Notes under the pieces: generated by a model | What the model was told of the DNA's origin: nothing | The model's input: the letters and a program-made list of their open reading frames with translations, nothing else | Databases searched by the model: none | Made by a program: the position numbers and the translations under genes | In this document: one piece after another, positions 34,788-43,085 of the stretch | How the letters are laid out: every line of letters starts with the position of its first letter | How positions within the stretch are numbered: the stretch's first letter is position 1 | Source of the DNA: Pseudomonas fluorescens | Lineage (GTDB): Bacteria; Pseudomonadota; Gammaproteobacteria; Pseudomonadales; Pseudomonadaceae | Reading direction: 5' to 3' | Length of the DNA stretch: 64,000 nt | Assembly: GCF_040448305.1 (NCBI RefSeq) | Contig: NZ_CP148752.1 | Span: 2,666,001 to 2,730,000, forward strand

Positions 34788-34940
34788 TCAGTGAACTATT
34801 TGCCAGAAGCCGTTCTGCTTGGCCGAAACGCTGGCGCGCAGGCGCTTGAAATGCAGGTGCGAAGCGGTCCATTCACCGCGCAGGTAAGCCCGCGCGGCGC
34901 CGGAGGGAAGGGCGAGTGATGGGAGACGACCAGTCATCAT
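34788..34940 (-). other. Short open frame, possibly a remnant or small protein
   Basis: A 50-codon frame starting MMTGRLPSLALPSGAARAYL and ending NGFWQIVH sits in the 390-bp gap between the hydrolase and monooxygenase genes. It is basic and not obviously related to any family. No strong ribosome site is seen. Apart from this frame the gap contains only REP sequence. Confidence 0.25.
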
Positions 34941-34951
34941 TGGAATCGACC

Positions 34952-35091
34952 CTTGTGGGAGCGAGCCTGCTCCCACAGGACAAATGCGTACCTGTAGGAG
35001 CGAGCCTGCTCGCGAAAAACTCTGGACAACGCGGTCATTCAGATGGCACGCGTTATCGTTGGCGTCCATCGCGAGCGAGCTCGCTCCTACC
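34952..35091. repeat. Small palindrome plus REP doublet at the monooxygenase 3' end
   Basis: A compact palindrome TGTGGGAGCGAG/CCTGCTCCCACA (34954-34977) is followed by a REP doublet (34992-35090) with the ACGCGTTATCGTTG spacer of the ACGATAACGCGTG subfamily in reverse. The stop codon of the LLM monooxygenase (35087-35089) lies inside the distal REP arm. Confidence 0.85.
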
Positions 35092-36130
35092 GGAACGCTG
35101 GCACCACGTGCTTGATGAACAGCTCCAGGGATTTTTTCTTCTCCGCGTGGGGCAGGCTGTTATCGCACCAGAAGCTGAATTCGTCGACCCCCAGTTCCTG
35201 GTAGTACTTGATGCGCGGAATGATTTCTTCCGGGGTGCCGATCATGGCGGTCTTGTGCAGGCTTTCCAGTTCGAACTCAGGGCGACCGGCGAATTTCTCT
35301 TCCGGGCTCGGCGCGAGGAAGCCGTTGACCGGGGTGGTTTTGTTACCGAACCAGGCATCGAAGGTGCGGTAGAACTTCGAGATCGCCTTGGCCCCGACTT
35401 CCCAACCCTGCGGATCGTCGGCGGTGTGCACGTGGGTGTGACGCAGCACCATCAGTTGCGGGCGCGGTACGTCCGGGTTGTTGTCCAGCGCAGCCTGGAA
35501 TTTGTTCTTCAGGTCGAGGACTTCCTCGTCGCCTTTCATCAGCGGCGTGACCATGACGTTGCAGCCGTTGGCCACGGCGAAGTTGTGCGAGTCCGGGTCG
35601 CGGGCAGCGATCCACATCGGCGGGTTCGGCTGCTGGATCGGCTTGGGTACGCTGGTGGAGGTCGGGAATTTCCAGATGTCGCCGTCATGGGCGTAGTCGC
35701 CGTTCCACAATGCCCGCACCACCGGCACCATTTCCCGCAACGCCTGGCCGCCGGAGGACGCCGGCATGCCGCCGGCCATGCGGTCGAACTCGATCTGGTA
35801 GGCACCACGGGCCAGGCCGACTTCCATGCGTCCGTTGCTGATCACGTCGAGCAACGCGCATTCACCGGCTACCCGCAGCGGATGCCAGAACGGCGCGATG
35901 ATGGTGCCGGCGCCCAGGTGAATGGTGGTGGTCTTGCCCGCCAGATAAGCCAGCAGCGGCATCGGGCTTGGCGAGATGGTGTACTCCATGGAGTGGTGTT
36001 CGCCGATCCACACGGTGCTGAAACCACCGGCCTCGGCCATCAGCGTCAGCTCGGTCAGGTCTTCGAACAACTGGCGGTGGCTGACGCTTTCGTCCCAACG
36101 TTCCATGTGTACGAACAGGGAAAACTTCAT
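35087..36130 (-). CDS. LLM-class flavin-dependent monooxygenase
   Basis: 347 residues with the luciferase-like TIM-barrel pattern: MKFSLFVHMERW, GFSTVWIGEHHSMEY, LGAGTIIAPFWHPLRVAGE, LDVISNGRMEVGLARGAYQIEF in two parts, and NPPMWIAARDPDSHNFA. These enzymes use reduced FMN from a separate reductase to oxygenate their substrate; RutA, which opens the uracil ring, is a relative. The reductase gene lies directly upstream. A TGGTATACCATAATAC site (36187-36202) precedes the gene. The substrate is unknown. Confidence 0.86.
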   Translation of the reverse strand: MKFSLFVHMERWDESVSHRQLFEDLTELTLMAEAGGFSTVWIGEHHSMEYTISPSPMPLLAYLAGKTTTIHLGAGTIIAPFWHPLRVAGECALLDVISNGRMEVGLARGAYQIEFDRMAGGMPASSGGQALREMVPVVRALWNGDYAHDGDIWKFPTSTSVPKPIQQPNPPMWIAARDPDSHNFAVANGCNVMVTPLMKGDEEVLDLKNKFQAALDNNPDVPRPQLMVLRHTHVHTADDPQGWEVGAKAISKFYRTFDAWFGNKTTPVNGFLAPSPEEKFAGRPEFELESLHKTAMIGTPEEIIPRIKYYQELGVDEFSFWCDNSLPHAEKKKSLELFIKHVVPAFR

Positions 36131-36185
36131 GACGCTTACCTCGGATCTATTGTTGTCGGCCGGTCGATCGCGGGCCTGTTGTTAG

Positions 36186-36202
36186 TTGGTATACCATAAT
36201 AC
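36186..36202. promoter_or_regulatory. Shared operator, copy 1 (LLM monooxygenase promoter)
   Basis: TTGGTATACCATAATAC, containing the perfect palindrome TGGTATACCA at 36187-36196, 56 bases upstream of the monooxygenase start. The same 17 bases, with one mismatch at the first base, occur at 53667-53683. Confidence 0.75.
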
Positions 36203-36262
36203 GAAATATGTGCAAATGTTTCTCTCTGGTCAGTGAGCAACCTGTGGGAGCAATACCGGAGA

Positions 36263-36748
36263 TCAGGCCAGAACGGGCAGGGCGCCCATCTTGCCGTGGC
36301 AGTACACCAGTGGCCCGCTGTTCTGCCGTGGCACGATCAGGTTTTTCACCGCGCCGACCATGATGGCGTGGTCACCGCCTTCATATTCGCGCCACAGTTC
36401 ACATTCGATGACCGCCGTGGCGTTGGCCAGAATCGGGTTGCCCAGCTCGCTCAACGTCCACTCGATCCCCTGGGCCTTGTCCTTGCCCTTGCGCGCGAAG
36501 GCATAGGCTTCGTTCTGCTGGCCGCCGGACAGCACGTGGATGGCGAAACGCTTGTTCTTGATCAGGACCGGGTAGGAATCGGAGCTGTAGTTGGGGCAGA
36601 ACAGCACCAGGGCCGGGTCCATCGACAGCGAGCTGAAGGCGCTGGCGGTCAGGCCGACGATTTGCCCGTCGTCATCCAGGGTGGTGATCACGGTCACTCC
36701 GGACGGGAACGAACCCATGACTTGTTTGTAGATGGCGGCATCGATCAT
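36263..36748 (-). CDS. Flavin reductase (RutF/HpaC-like)
   Basis: 161 residues. The flavin-reductase-like split-barrel motifs are FPSGVTVITT, GLTASAFSSLSMDPALVL, IHVLSGGQQNEAYAFA and GDHAIMVGAV. It supplies reduced FMN to the neighbouring LLM monooxygenase as a two-component system. It has its own copy of the shared operator upstream (36798-36814). Confidence 0.9.
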   Translation of the reverse strand: MIDAAIYKQVMGSFPSGVTVITTLDDDGQIVGLTASAFSSLSMDPALVLFCPNYSSDSYPVLIKNKRFAIHVLSGGQQNEAYAFARKGKDKAQGIEWTLSELGNPILANATAVIECELWREYEGGDHAIMVGAVKNLIVPRQNSGPLVYCHGKMGALPVLA

Positions 36749-36797
36749 TGGACGGTCCTCGGGTGGTGTGACGCGTTTTTATGTGTTTGTGGGTCTG

Positions 36798-36814
36798 ATG
36801 GTATACCGTAATAC
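36798..36814. promoter_or_regulatory. Shared operator, copy 2 (flavin reductase promoter)
   Basis: ATGGTATACCGTAATAC lies 49 bases upstream of the flavin reductase start. It differs from copy 1 at two bases. The 317-bp gap 36749-37065 holds this copy, copy 3 and no gene. Confidence 0.72.
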
Positions 36815-36970
36815 ATCTATTGCAAGGTCTTTTTAGGTGAACCGATAAACGTACAGATTCCGTCTGAAACCCAATGATTACGGGGCTTTCAGCTAGCCAG
36901 CGCTGACGTGAATCAGGCAGGATGCCGGCTCAGATGCTTGTTCAAAGACCGGATCAGTCTTGTTTAAAGT

Positions 36971-36987
36971 TTGGAATACCATAATAT
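36971..36987. promoter_or_regulatory. Shared operator, copy 3 (second NCS1 permease promoter)
   Basis: TTGGAATACCATAATAT, about 80 bases upstream of the permease start. It is identical to the minus-strand site at 52310-52326, and the identity extends a few bases to either side (about 23 bases overall). Confidence 0.78.
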
Positions 36988-37065
36988 GGTTCGCATCTGA
37001 GGGGCGGCCAGAGAGTCCCCCCGGTTTGGCTTCATACAAAGATAAGAACAGACAAACTCGAGTTC

Positions 37066-38478
37066 ATGCACATGTCCCAGATGTCCCGGCAAGATCCGTT
37101 GATCGAGAACCACACGGTCGACTACGTTCCACTCGCAGAGCGCCACGGGAAGGCCCGCGATCTCTTCACCCTGTGGTTCAGCACCAACATCGCGCCACTG
37201 CCCATCGTCACCGGTGCCATGGTGGTCCAGGTGTTCCACCTCGATCTGTTCTGGGGTTTGCTGGCGATTGCCCTCGGGCACATGGTCGGCGGCGTAGTGA
37301 TTGCGCTGGCTTCGGCCCAGGGACCGTGCATGGGCATTCCGCAGATGGTGCAGAGCCGTGGTCAGTTCGGCCGCTATGGTGCGCTGCTGATCGTGTTCTT
37401 CGCGGCGTTGATCTACATCGGTTTCTTCATTTCCAACATCGTGCTGGCAGGCAAATCGATTGTCGGCATTGCGCCGTCGGTTCCGGTGCCGGCCAGCATT
37501 CTCATCGGCGCCCTCAGCGCCACGGCCATCGGGGTGATCGGTTATCGCTTCATCCATACCCTGAACCGCATCGGCACCTGGGTGATGGGCAGTGCCTTGC
37601 TCGCCGGTTTCCTCTATATCTTCGCCCATGATCTGCCGACGGACTTCTTCACCCGCGGTGGGTTCAACCTGTCCGGCTGGCTGGCCACGGTGTCGCTGGG
37701 CATCATCTGGCAGATCAGCTTCTCGCCATACGTGTCGGACTACTCGCGCTACCTGCCAGCGGATATCGGCATCACCCGGCCGTTCTTCGCCACTTATCTG
37801 GGGGCGACCCTGGGCACGATCCTGTCGTTCACCTTCGGCGCCGTGGCGGTACTGGCAACCCCGGAAGGCACTGAGGCGATGGCGGCGGTCAAGCAGTCCA
37901 CCGGTTGGCTGGGGCCGATCCTGATGGTGTTGTTCCTGCTCAACATCATCAGCCACAACGCCTTGAATCTGTATGGCGCGGTGCTGTCGATCATCACCTC
38001 GATCCAGACCTTCGCCAGCCAGTGGACGCCCAGCATCAAGGTGCGCGTGGTGTTGTCGAGCATCGTGCTGGCGGGTTGCTGCGTGGTGGCGCTGGGGGCC
38101 TCGGCGAATTTCATTTCGCAGTTCATCGGCCTGATCCTGGCGCTGTTGCTGGTGCTGGTGCCGTGGGCCTCGATCAACCTGATCGACTTCTACCTGATCA
38201 AGCGTCGTCGCTATGACATCGCCTCGATCTTCCGGGCTGACGGCGGCATCTACGGTCGCTTTAACCTGCACGCGATCATTGCCTACTTCATCGGCATCAT
38301 CGTGCAACTACCGTTCGCCAATACTTCGCTGTACGTCGGGCCATACGCCAACCTGGTCGAGGGCGCGGACCTGTCGTGGCTGGTGGGGCTGGTGGTGACG
38401 TGCCCGTTGTATTACTGCCTGGCTACGCGAAGCCAGTCGCAGCAAAGCCGTTCGGTGAAGTTCGGCTACACCGATTGA
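37066..38478 (+). CDS. NCS1 family permease (second copy)
   Basis: 470 residues, about 12 membrane helices; starts at 37066 or 37072, with no clear ribosome site to decide. NCS1 marks: VPLAERHGKARDLFTLWFSTN in part, MGIPQMVQSRGQFGRYGALL, SFSPYVSDYSRYLPAD and LVPWASINLIDFYLI. It resembles the first copy but is clearly a different member. It is divergent from the flavin reductase, and both promoters carry the shared operator. It probably imports the compound oxidised by the monooxygenase. Confidence 0.88.
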   Translation: MHMSQMSRQDPLIENHTVDYVPLAERHGKARDLFTLWFSTNIAPLPIVTGAMVVQVFHLDLFWGLLAIALGHMVGGVVIALASAQGPCMGIPQMVQSRGQFGRYGALLIVFFAALIYIGFFISNIVLAGKSIVGIAPSVPVPASILIGALSATAIGVIGYRFIHTLNRIGTWVMGSALLAGFLYIFAHDLPTDFFTRGGFNLSGWLATVSLGIIWQISFSPYVSDYSRYLPADIGITRPFFATYLGATLGTILSFTFGAVAVLATPEGTEAMAAVKQSTGWLGPILMVLFLLNIISHNALNLYGAVLSIITSIQTFASQWTPSIKVRVVLSSIVLAGCCVVALGASANFISQFIGLILALLLVLVPWASINLIDFYLIKRRRYDIASIFRADGGIYGRFNLHAIIAYFIGIIVQLPFANTSLYVGPYANLVEGADLSWLVGLVVTCPLYYCLATRSQSQQSRSVKFGYTD

Positions 38479-38482
38479 TCCA

Positions 38483-38582
38483 GGTAGGAGCGAGCCTGCT
38501 CGCGATGGACGTCAACGATAACGCGTGCCTACCGGTTAAATGCGGCGCACTTGCGTCTTTCGCGAGCAAGGCTCGCTCCTAC
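38483..38582. repeat. REP doublet, ACGATAACGCGTG-spacer subfamily
   Basis: Arms GTAGGAGCGAGCCTGCTCGC and GCGAGCAAGGCTCGCTCCTAC (20-21 bases each, the second with one extra G) with CAACGATAACGCGTG in the spacer. The stop codon of the glutathione S-transferase gene (38579-38581) falls within its right arm. Confidence 0.88.
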
Positions 38583-39199
38583 ATCTCCTTGAACGCATTC
38601 AGGCCGCGTTGTACCGTCGGCCTGGCTTCGACCGTGTCGAACCAGCGCGATAGCTGTGGAAGTTGCTTCCAGTCCAGCCGGTCACGGAACGCTGTGGCGA
38701 TGGTGAACGCCGAAATGTCGGCCATGGAGAACTGCTCTCCGGCCATGAAGCCGGCAGTCAGAAAGCTTTCCGCGTAAGTCAGTTGCTCGATCACCCGCCG
38801 GTCGATGATCGCCGCAGCCTTACCCTGCCCAGCCTGGTGCAGAAAAAAGGCGGCATGGCTGGGGGCGATGACATCGGTCACGAAAAAGAAATAGCGGTCA
38901 ATCACCCGGATGCGCGCAGGTCCCGGTTGCGCCGGTGCCAGCCTTCCGGGCGCCTTGGCATCGGCGTACTGGATGATGGCGTTGGACTGGTTGATGATCA
39001 GTGTCGGCGTTGTCCCGTGATCGATCAGGGTCGGCACTTTTCCGGCCGGGTTAAGCGCCAGGAAGGCCGGGCCACGCTGCTCCTGTGCGTACAGGTCGAG
39101 CCGGCGTGCGGTGTAGGCGATGCCCGACTCTTCCAGGGCAATCGCTGCCCGCAGGCTGTTGCCGGTGTTCGCGCCGTACAGTTCGATTTGATCGTTCAT
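38579..39199 (-). CDS. Glutathione S-transferase family protein
   Basis: 206 residues. The N-terminal thioredoxin-like domain shows IELYGANTGNSLRAAIALEES, LNPAGKVPTLI with the cis-Pro, and NQSNAIIQYADAK (the glutathione gamma-Glu site). The helical C-terminal domain has FMAGEQFSMADISAFTIA with the N-capping Asp. The substrate is unknown. It converges with the second NCS1 permease across a REP doublet; no shared operator is seen before it. The 356-bp gap to the next gene shows no other feature. Confidence 0.85.
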   Translation of the reverse strand: MNDQIELYGANTGNSLRAAIALEESGIAYTARRLDLYAQEQRGPAFLALNPAGKVPTLIDHGTTPTLIINQSNAIIQYADAKAPGRLAPAQPGPARIRVIDRYFFFVTDVIAPSHAAFFLHQAGQGKAAAIIDRRVIEQLTYAESFLTAGFMAGEQFSMADISAFTIATAFRDRLDWKQLPQLSRWFDTVEARPTVQRGLNAFKEM

Positions 39200-39555
39200 G
39201 GGTCATTGCTCTTGTTGGGACATGCAAGCAGTCACCGAACACTGCCGATGATGTCAGTATGATGAAAATCCGCCGCACCGATATGCAAAAACAGTGATCG
39301 TCCATACCCCTGTGCGACAAGCCTTGTCCCTCAACGAAAACTACTTTCAGCGCGTTTGATAATAGCCTCTCGAAATGTTTTAAGAGTTTCACAAGCCAAC
39401 CAGTCAACCCTCACCTCGAACGTCCGATGACTCATGTCACTCATCGAGCGCGCCTGTTTTCGCGCCCGTGTTGAGCGCTGTTGCGTGGGCGGCAATCGGG
39501 TCCTGTCTGGCGGTGAAACCTTCAAATAACGATAAGAAACACCCAGGAGCACCCT

Positions 39556-40881
39556 ATGTTCAAACGAGCGATTCCCACCGCAGTCCTGCTGGCCACCAGT
39601 TCGGTGTGCGCCCAGGCTGCCGATACCGCAGGCCATGGATTTCTGGAAGACAGCAAGGCCAGCCTCTCGATGCGCACCCTGTACTTCAACAGTGATAATC
39701 GCGATGGCAGCGCAGCCCCTTCGAAAACCGAAGAGGCGGCCCAGGGTTTCGTGTTGCGCTATGAGTCCGGGTTTACGCAGGGCGCGCTGGGGTTCGGGCT
39801 CGATGCCCAGGCATTGCTCGGCATCACGCTGGACAGCGGAGCGGGGCGCCACGTCGGCAGCGGTATGATTCCCACTGACGGCGACGGCGCGGCCGCCGCC
39901 TGGAGCAGCTTCGGCCCTACGGCGAAAATGCGCCTGGCCAGGACTGAACTTCGCTACGGCACCTTGCTGCCGAAATTACCGATCCTTCTGGCGAACGATG
40001 CCCGTGTGTTGCCGCAATCGTTTACCGGCGCGCAGGTCACCTCGAACGACATCGATGGCCTGACGTTGACCGGCGGTGTGCTGGAGCACGCGGTAGGACG
40101 CGCCTCGACGGACCGCACAGGCCTGTCGGTCGCTGGCAGCACGCAGGACAGCAACAAGTTCTACTACGCCGGCGGTGACTACAACCTCACCAGGAACCTG
40201 AAGACCCAGTATTACTTCGCGCAGCTGGAAGACTTCTACAACCAGAACTTCCTCGGCCTGACGCACATTTTGACCATCGACAGCGCAAGCTCACTGACCA
40301 CCGACCTGCGCTACTTCCGCACCACGTCGAGCGGTGCCAACAGCTCTGCCTCCGGCCGCGCGCAAGGTTATCGGGTGTCGGGCTACACCGACGACAACGA
40401 CGGTGAAATCGACAACAGCACCTGGGTTGCGATGGTCACCTACACCCAGGGTGGGCACGCGGTGTCGGTGGGGCATCAACGGGTGGGCGATGGCAGCAAC
40501 TTCGTCCAGCCCAACCAGGGCAGCCTGGTGGACAAGGGGGCGGGCGGCGGCAGTGTCTACCTGCCCACCGACAAGATGATCCAGAACTTTGCCCGGGCGG
40601 GAGAGCAGACCAATTTCGGGCAATACACCTACGACTTCGCGCCCTTGGGCGTGCCGGGCCTGAAAGCCTCGATCGTGTATCTGAAGGGCACGGACATCAA
40701 GGCGCAAAACGCCAGTGACCAGTCCGAGTGGGAGCGCGACATGACCCTGGACTACGTGTTGCAGTCGGGCACGTTCAAGGGGGTGGGTTTCACACTGCGT
40801 AACGCCAAGTCCAATACCGATGCCGGGCGCAACGTGGATCAGAACCGGGTCATCATCAATTACACCTTGTCGTTGTTGTAA
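39556..40881 (+). CDS. OprD family outer-membrane porin
   Basis: 441 residues with a signal peptide cleaved after VCAQA. The OprD pattern is clear: HGFLEDSKASLSMRTLYFN at the start of the barrel, EEAAQGFVLRYESGFTQG and the repeated aromatic-girdle strands, ending with a C-terminal strand (NRVIINYTLSLL). OprD members (18 strands) take up small amino acids, aromatics or other carboxylates. GGAG lies 9 bases before the start. The substrate is not inferable. Confidence 0.9.
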   Translation: MFKRAIPTAVLLATSSVCAQAADTAGHGFLEDSKASLSMRTLYFNSDNRDGSAAPSKTEEAAQGFVLRYESGFTQGALGFGLDAQALLGITLDSGAGRHVGSGMIPTDGDGAAAAWSSFGPTAKMRLARTELRYGTLLPKLPILLANDARVLPQSFTGAQVTSNDIDGLTLTGGVLEHAVGRASTDRTGLSVAGSTQDSNKFYYAGGDYNLTRNLKTQYYFAQLEDFYNQNFLGLTHILTIDSASSLTTDLRYFRTTSSGANSSASGRAQGYRVSGYTDDNDGEIDNSTWVAMVTYTQGGHAVSVGHQRVGDGSNFVQPNQGSLVDKGAGGGSVYLPTDKMIQNFARAGEQTNFGQYTYDFAPLGVPGLKASIVYLKGTDIKAQNASDQSEWERDMTLDYVLQSGTFKGVGFTLRNAKSNTDAGRNVDQNRVIINYTLSLL

Positions 40882-40896
40882 TCGCGCCACAACCCC

Positions 40897-41254
40897 CTGT
40901 GGGAGCGAGCCTGCTCGCGAAGGCGGAGTGTCAGGCGACATCGATGTCGAATGTGCCGGCCTCTTCGCGAGCAGGCTCGCTCCCACAGTGATTTGGGTAA
41001 TTCGCAGATTTTGCGTTCAATCACTGAAACCTGTGGGAGCGGGCTTGCTCGCGAAGGCGGAGTGTCAGGCAGCATCGATGTCGAATGTGCCGGCCTCATC
41101 GCGAGCAGGCTCGCTCCCACAATGATTTGGGTGGTTCGCTGATTTTGCGTACAGCCGCTGAACCTGTGGGAGCGAGCCTGCTCGCGAAGGCGGCGTGTCA
41201 GGCAGCATCGATGTTGAATGTGCCGGCCTCTTCGCGAGCAGGCTCGCTCCCACA
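40897..41254. repeat. Tandem array of REP doublets (2.7 units of about 133 bp)
   Basis: Units begin with CTGTGGGAGCG at 40897, 41031 and 41164, giving periods of 134 and 133 bp. Each unit holds an inverted REP pair around GTGTCAGGC...GATGT...GAATGTGCCGGCCTC, then the linker ATTTGGGT-TTCGC-GATTTTGCGT. The third unit lacks the linker. The array fills the 386-bp gap between the convergent porin and lipoprotein genes. Confidence 0.92.
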
Positions 41255-41267
41255 AAAAAATCGATTT

Positions 41268-42860
41268 TCAGGGTTGGTCGCCGCTTGCGCTCACGTGTGG
41301 TTGCTCGCTTGTTGCATTCACACCCTTGTCCCAAAGCGCAACCAACCCACCGAAAGTCCCGACATAGGCCGTGCCATCCGGCGCCAGGGTGATCGGCGAC
41401 CAGTTGTTGTCGAAGGCCTGACCGACTCCGCTCAGCGCCTTGAACCGGGTCTGGCCGCTGTCGAAATCCAGCGCCATCAGGTACCAGGCGTTCTCGCCGT
41501 CGGGCTGCGGCTCGAAGGTATAGAAGTACAACAGGCCGTTGCTCACCGAGAGCTTGGGGACCACCGAAGGCGAACGCTCCTTCGATTCCCAGATCCGGTC
41601 GCAGCCCGACTCATCGGGGCGGATGTCGATGCGGCTGATGCCGCCATGCACGGCCTGCCAATCTTTCTGCGCGAAGGCGCTGGTGTAGCCGGCGTTGTTC
41701 TCGAGGATGATCGAGCGCCCCCAGCCGATGGCCGAGTTGTCGGTGGCCGAGGCATTGTTGTCGAACACCGGCAGCTTGCAGATCAGCCGGTTGCCGGCAT
41801 AGTCCTGTTCGCGACGGTAGACCAGCAGGTTGATGCGCCCGTCGCTGTTGTCGGTGATGGTGACGTAGCGCTCGCCGAGCAGGGTCGGGGTCGTGCCGCT
41901 GCCCTGATTGATCGCACCGACCTTGCGCCCGGTGCCACGGTCGTAGACTTCGCGCCAGCCTTGCATGGGCTTGCCATCGGCATCGGCGGCGAAGCGGTAC
42001 ATGGCGTGGTCGGACACCAGATAGACGCCATCGGCCGCCACCGACATGCCGTTCTGGATTTCTTCGTTGGCCAATTGGATGCCCTGGACCTTGCCGGTGT
42101 CGGGGTTCAGGGTGCCGATGCGGCCGCGTCGGGTGATCCACCAGATCAAGCCCTGGTGATCGGGCATGACTCCTGTGATGGGGTCGCATTCGCCTTTGGG
42201 GAACCAACTGGTGGGCCGCACGCAATCGTGGGGAACCTTGTCGCTCAGGTCCCAGTTGTCGACCTCTTCGAACGACCACGCACCGGATTGATCCTGACGA
42301 TGCACGACGCGCTGGATGTGCTGCTCGGCATCGGCGATAACCACGCGATTGTGTTCGTCGACATAGAAATAGGCGCCGGAAGTGTCCGCCATGATCTTGT
42401 CCGGGTCCAGGGTAATCAGCGCGTGGAAAGTCGACGGACGCGGTGGCAGCGGGTAGCGGGCCAGCAGTTCGAGGGTGCGCGGTTCGAGCAGTTGCAGTTC
42501 GAACTGCATCAGGTTGGCGCACAGCACCACCAGGCGACCCTGCTGATCGAAGGTGTGAATCGGGCACATGCCGCCGGGCTTGCGACTGCCGTCACGGCTG
42601 CTCACTTGCATGTCACCACCCAATGGACCGGGGCCGGGGTGCGAGTCGGAACTGTAGCCATCGGCATGCATGTAGCTGCTGCCGTTGCTGGCCATGAAGG
42701 GGTTGGCGGGTATGGCGCCGCTCAACGGTCGGGCGACAGCGGCGCTGCCGATCAATGCTGTGGCATGTCCGGCGCTGGCCAACGGCTGTGGGTCATAGGG
42801 TTCGGAACAGGCACTGAGCAGGCCGAGCAGGGGCAGGGCAAGCAGGAGTGGAGCACGCAT
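41268..42860 (-). CDS. Beta-propeller-like lipoprotein of unknown function
   Basis: 530 residues with lipobox LLSAC (Cys18). The mature protein reads as repeated WD/NHL- or PQQ-like blades (for example GLIWWITRRGRIGTLNPDTG, GVYLVSDHAMYRFAADADG, GLLYFYTFEP, GTAYVGTFGGLVALWD) but without the classical PQQ tryptophan-docking motif throughout. Several cysteines (MCPIH, PHDCVRP, GECDP, SGCD) may form disulphides. It is likely a periplasmic or surface-facing scaffold; the family is not recognised. Two-way convergence with the porin across a REP array. Confidence 0.75.
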   Translation of the reverse strand: MRAPLLLALPLLGLLSACSEPYDPQPLASAGHATALIGSAAVARPLSGAIPANPFMASNGSSYMHADGYSSDSHPGPGPLGGDMQVSSRDGSRKPGGMCPIHTFDQQGRLVVLCANLMQFELQLLEPRTLELLARYPLPPRPSTFHALITLDPDKIMADTSGAYFYVDEHNRVVIADAEQHIQRVVHRQDQSGAWSFEEVDNWDLSDKVPHDCVRPTSWFPKGECDPITGVMPDHQGLIWWITRRGRIGTLNPDTGKVQGIQLANEEIQNGMSVAADGVYLVSDHAMYRFAADADGKPMQGWREVYDRGTGRKVGAINQGSGTTPTLLGERYVTITDNSDGRINLLVYRREQDYAGNRLICKLPVFDNNASATDNSAIGWGRSIILENNAGYTSAFAQKDWQAVHGGISRIDIRPDESGCDRIWESKERSPSVVPKLSVSNGLLYFYTFEPQPDGENAWYLMALDFDSGQTRFKALSGVGQAFDNNWSPITLAPDGTAYVGTFGGLVALWDKGVNATSEQPHVSASGDQP

Positions 42861-43085
42861 CGAAGCCTCGCGATCTTGTTATTGGTGTAATGCGTAATAA
42901 GCAGCAAACAGGCTGCGCGGGCATCGGCAGTTTGGACTAACCGGCGATTGATTGCCGTACATCGCTGATCAAAGCGGACAGTTATATTGGCCTTTTCGAT
43001 CCCCTTTTGGCCTGTCTCGCGCTGTGAACCGGCCACGCCGTCAGCAAGAATCAGAGAACTCACGCCACACTTGGGGAAACGATCC

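Noticed and set aside
34788..35069. 93-codon frame as a full gene
   Set aside because: Its first half is translated REP sequence. Only the last 50 codons might be real, and these are listed with low confidence.
40897..41254. Possible CRISPR array because of regular repeats
   Set aside because: Units are 133 bp with internal inverted REP arms, and the spacers are also repeated; there are no cas genes.
41085..42890. 601-codon open frame on the plus strand
   Set aside because: Its start runs through REP repeats and the rest is antisense to the propeller lipoprotein.
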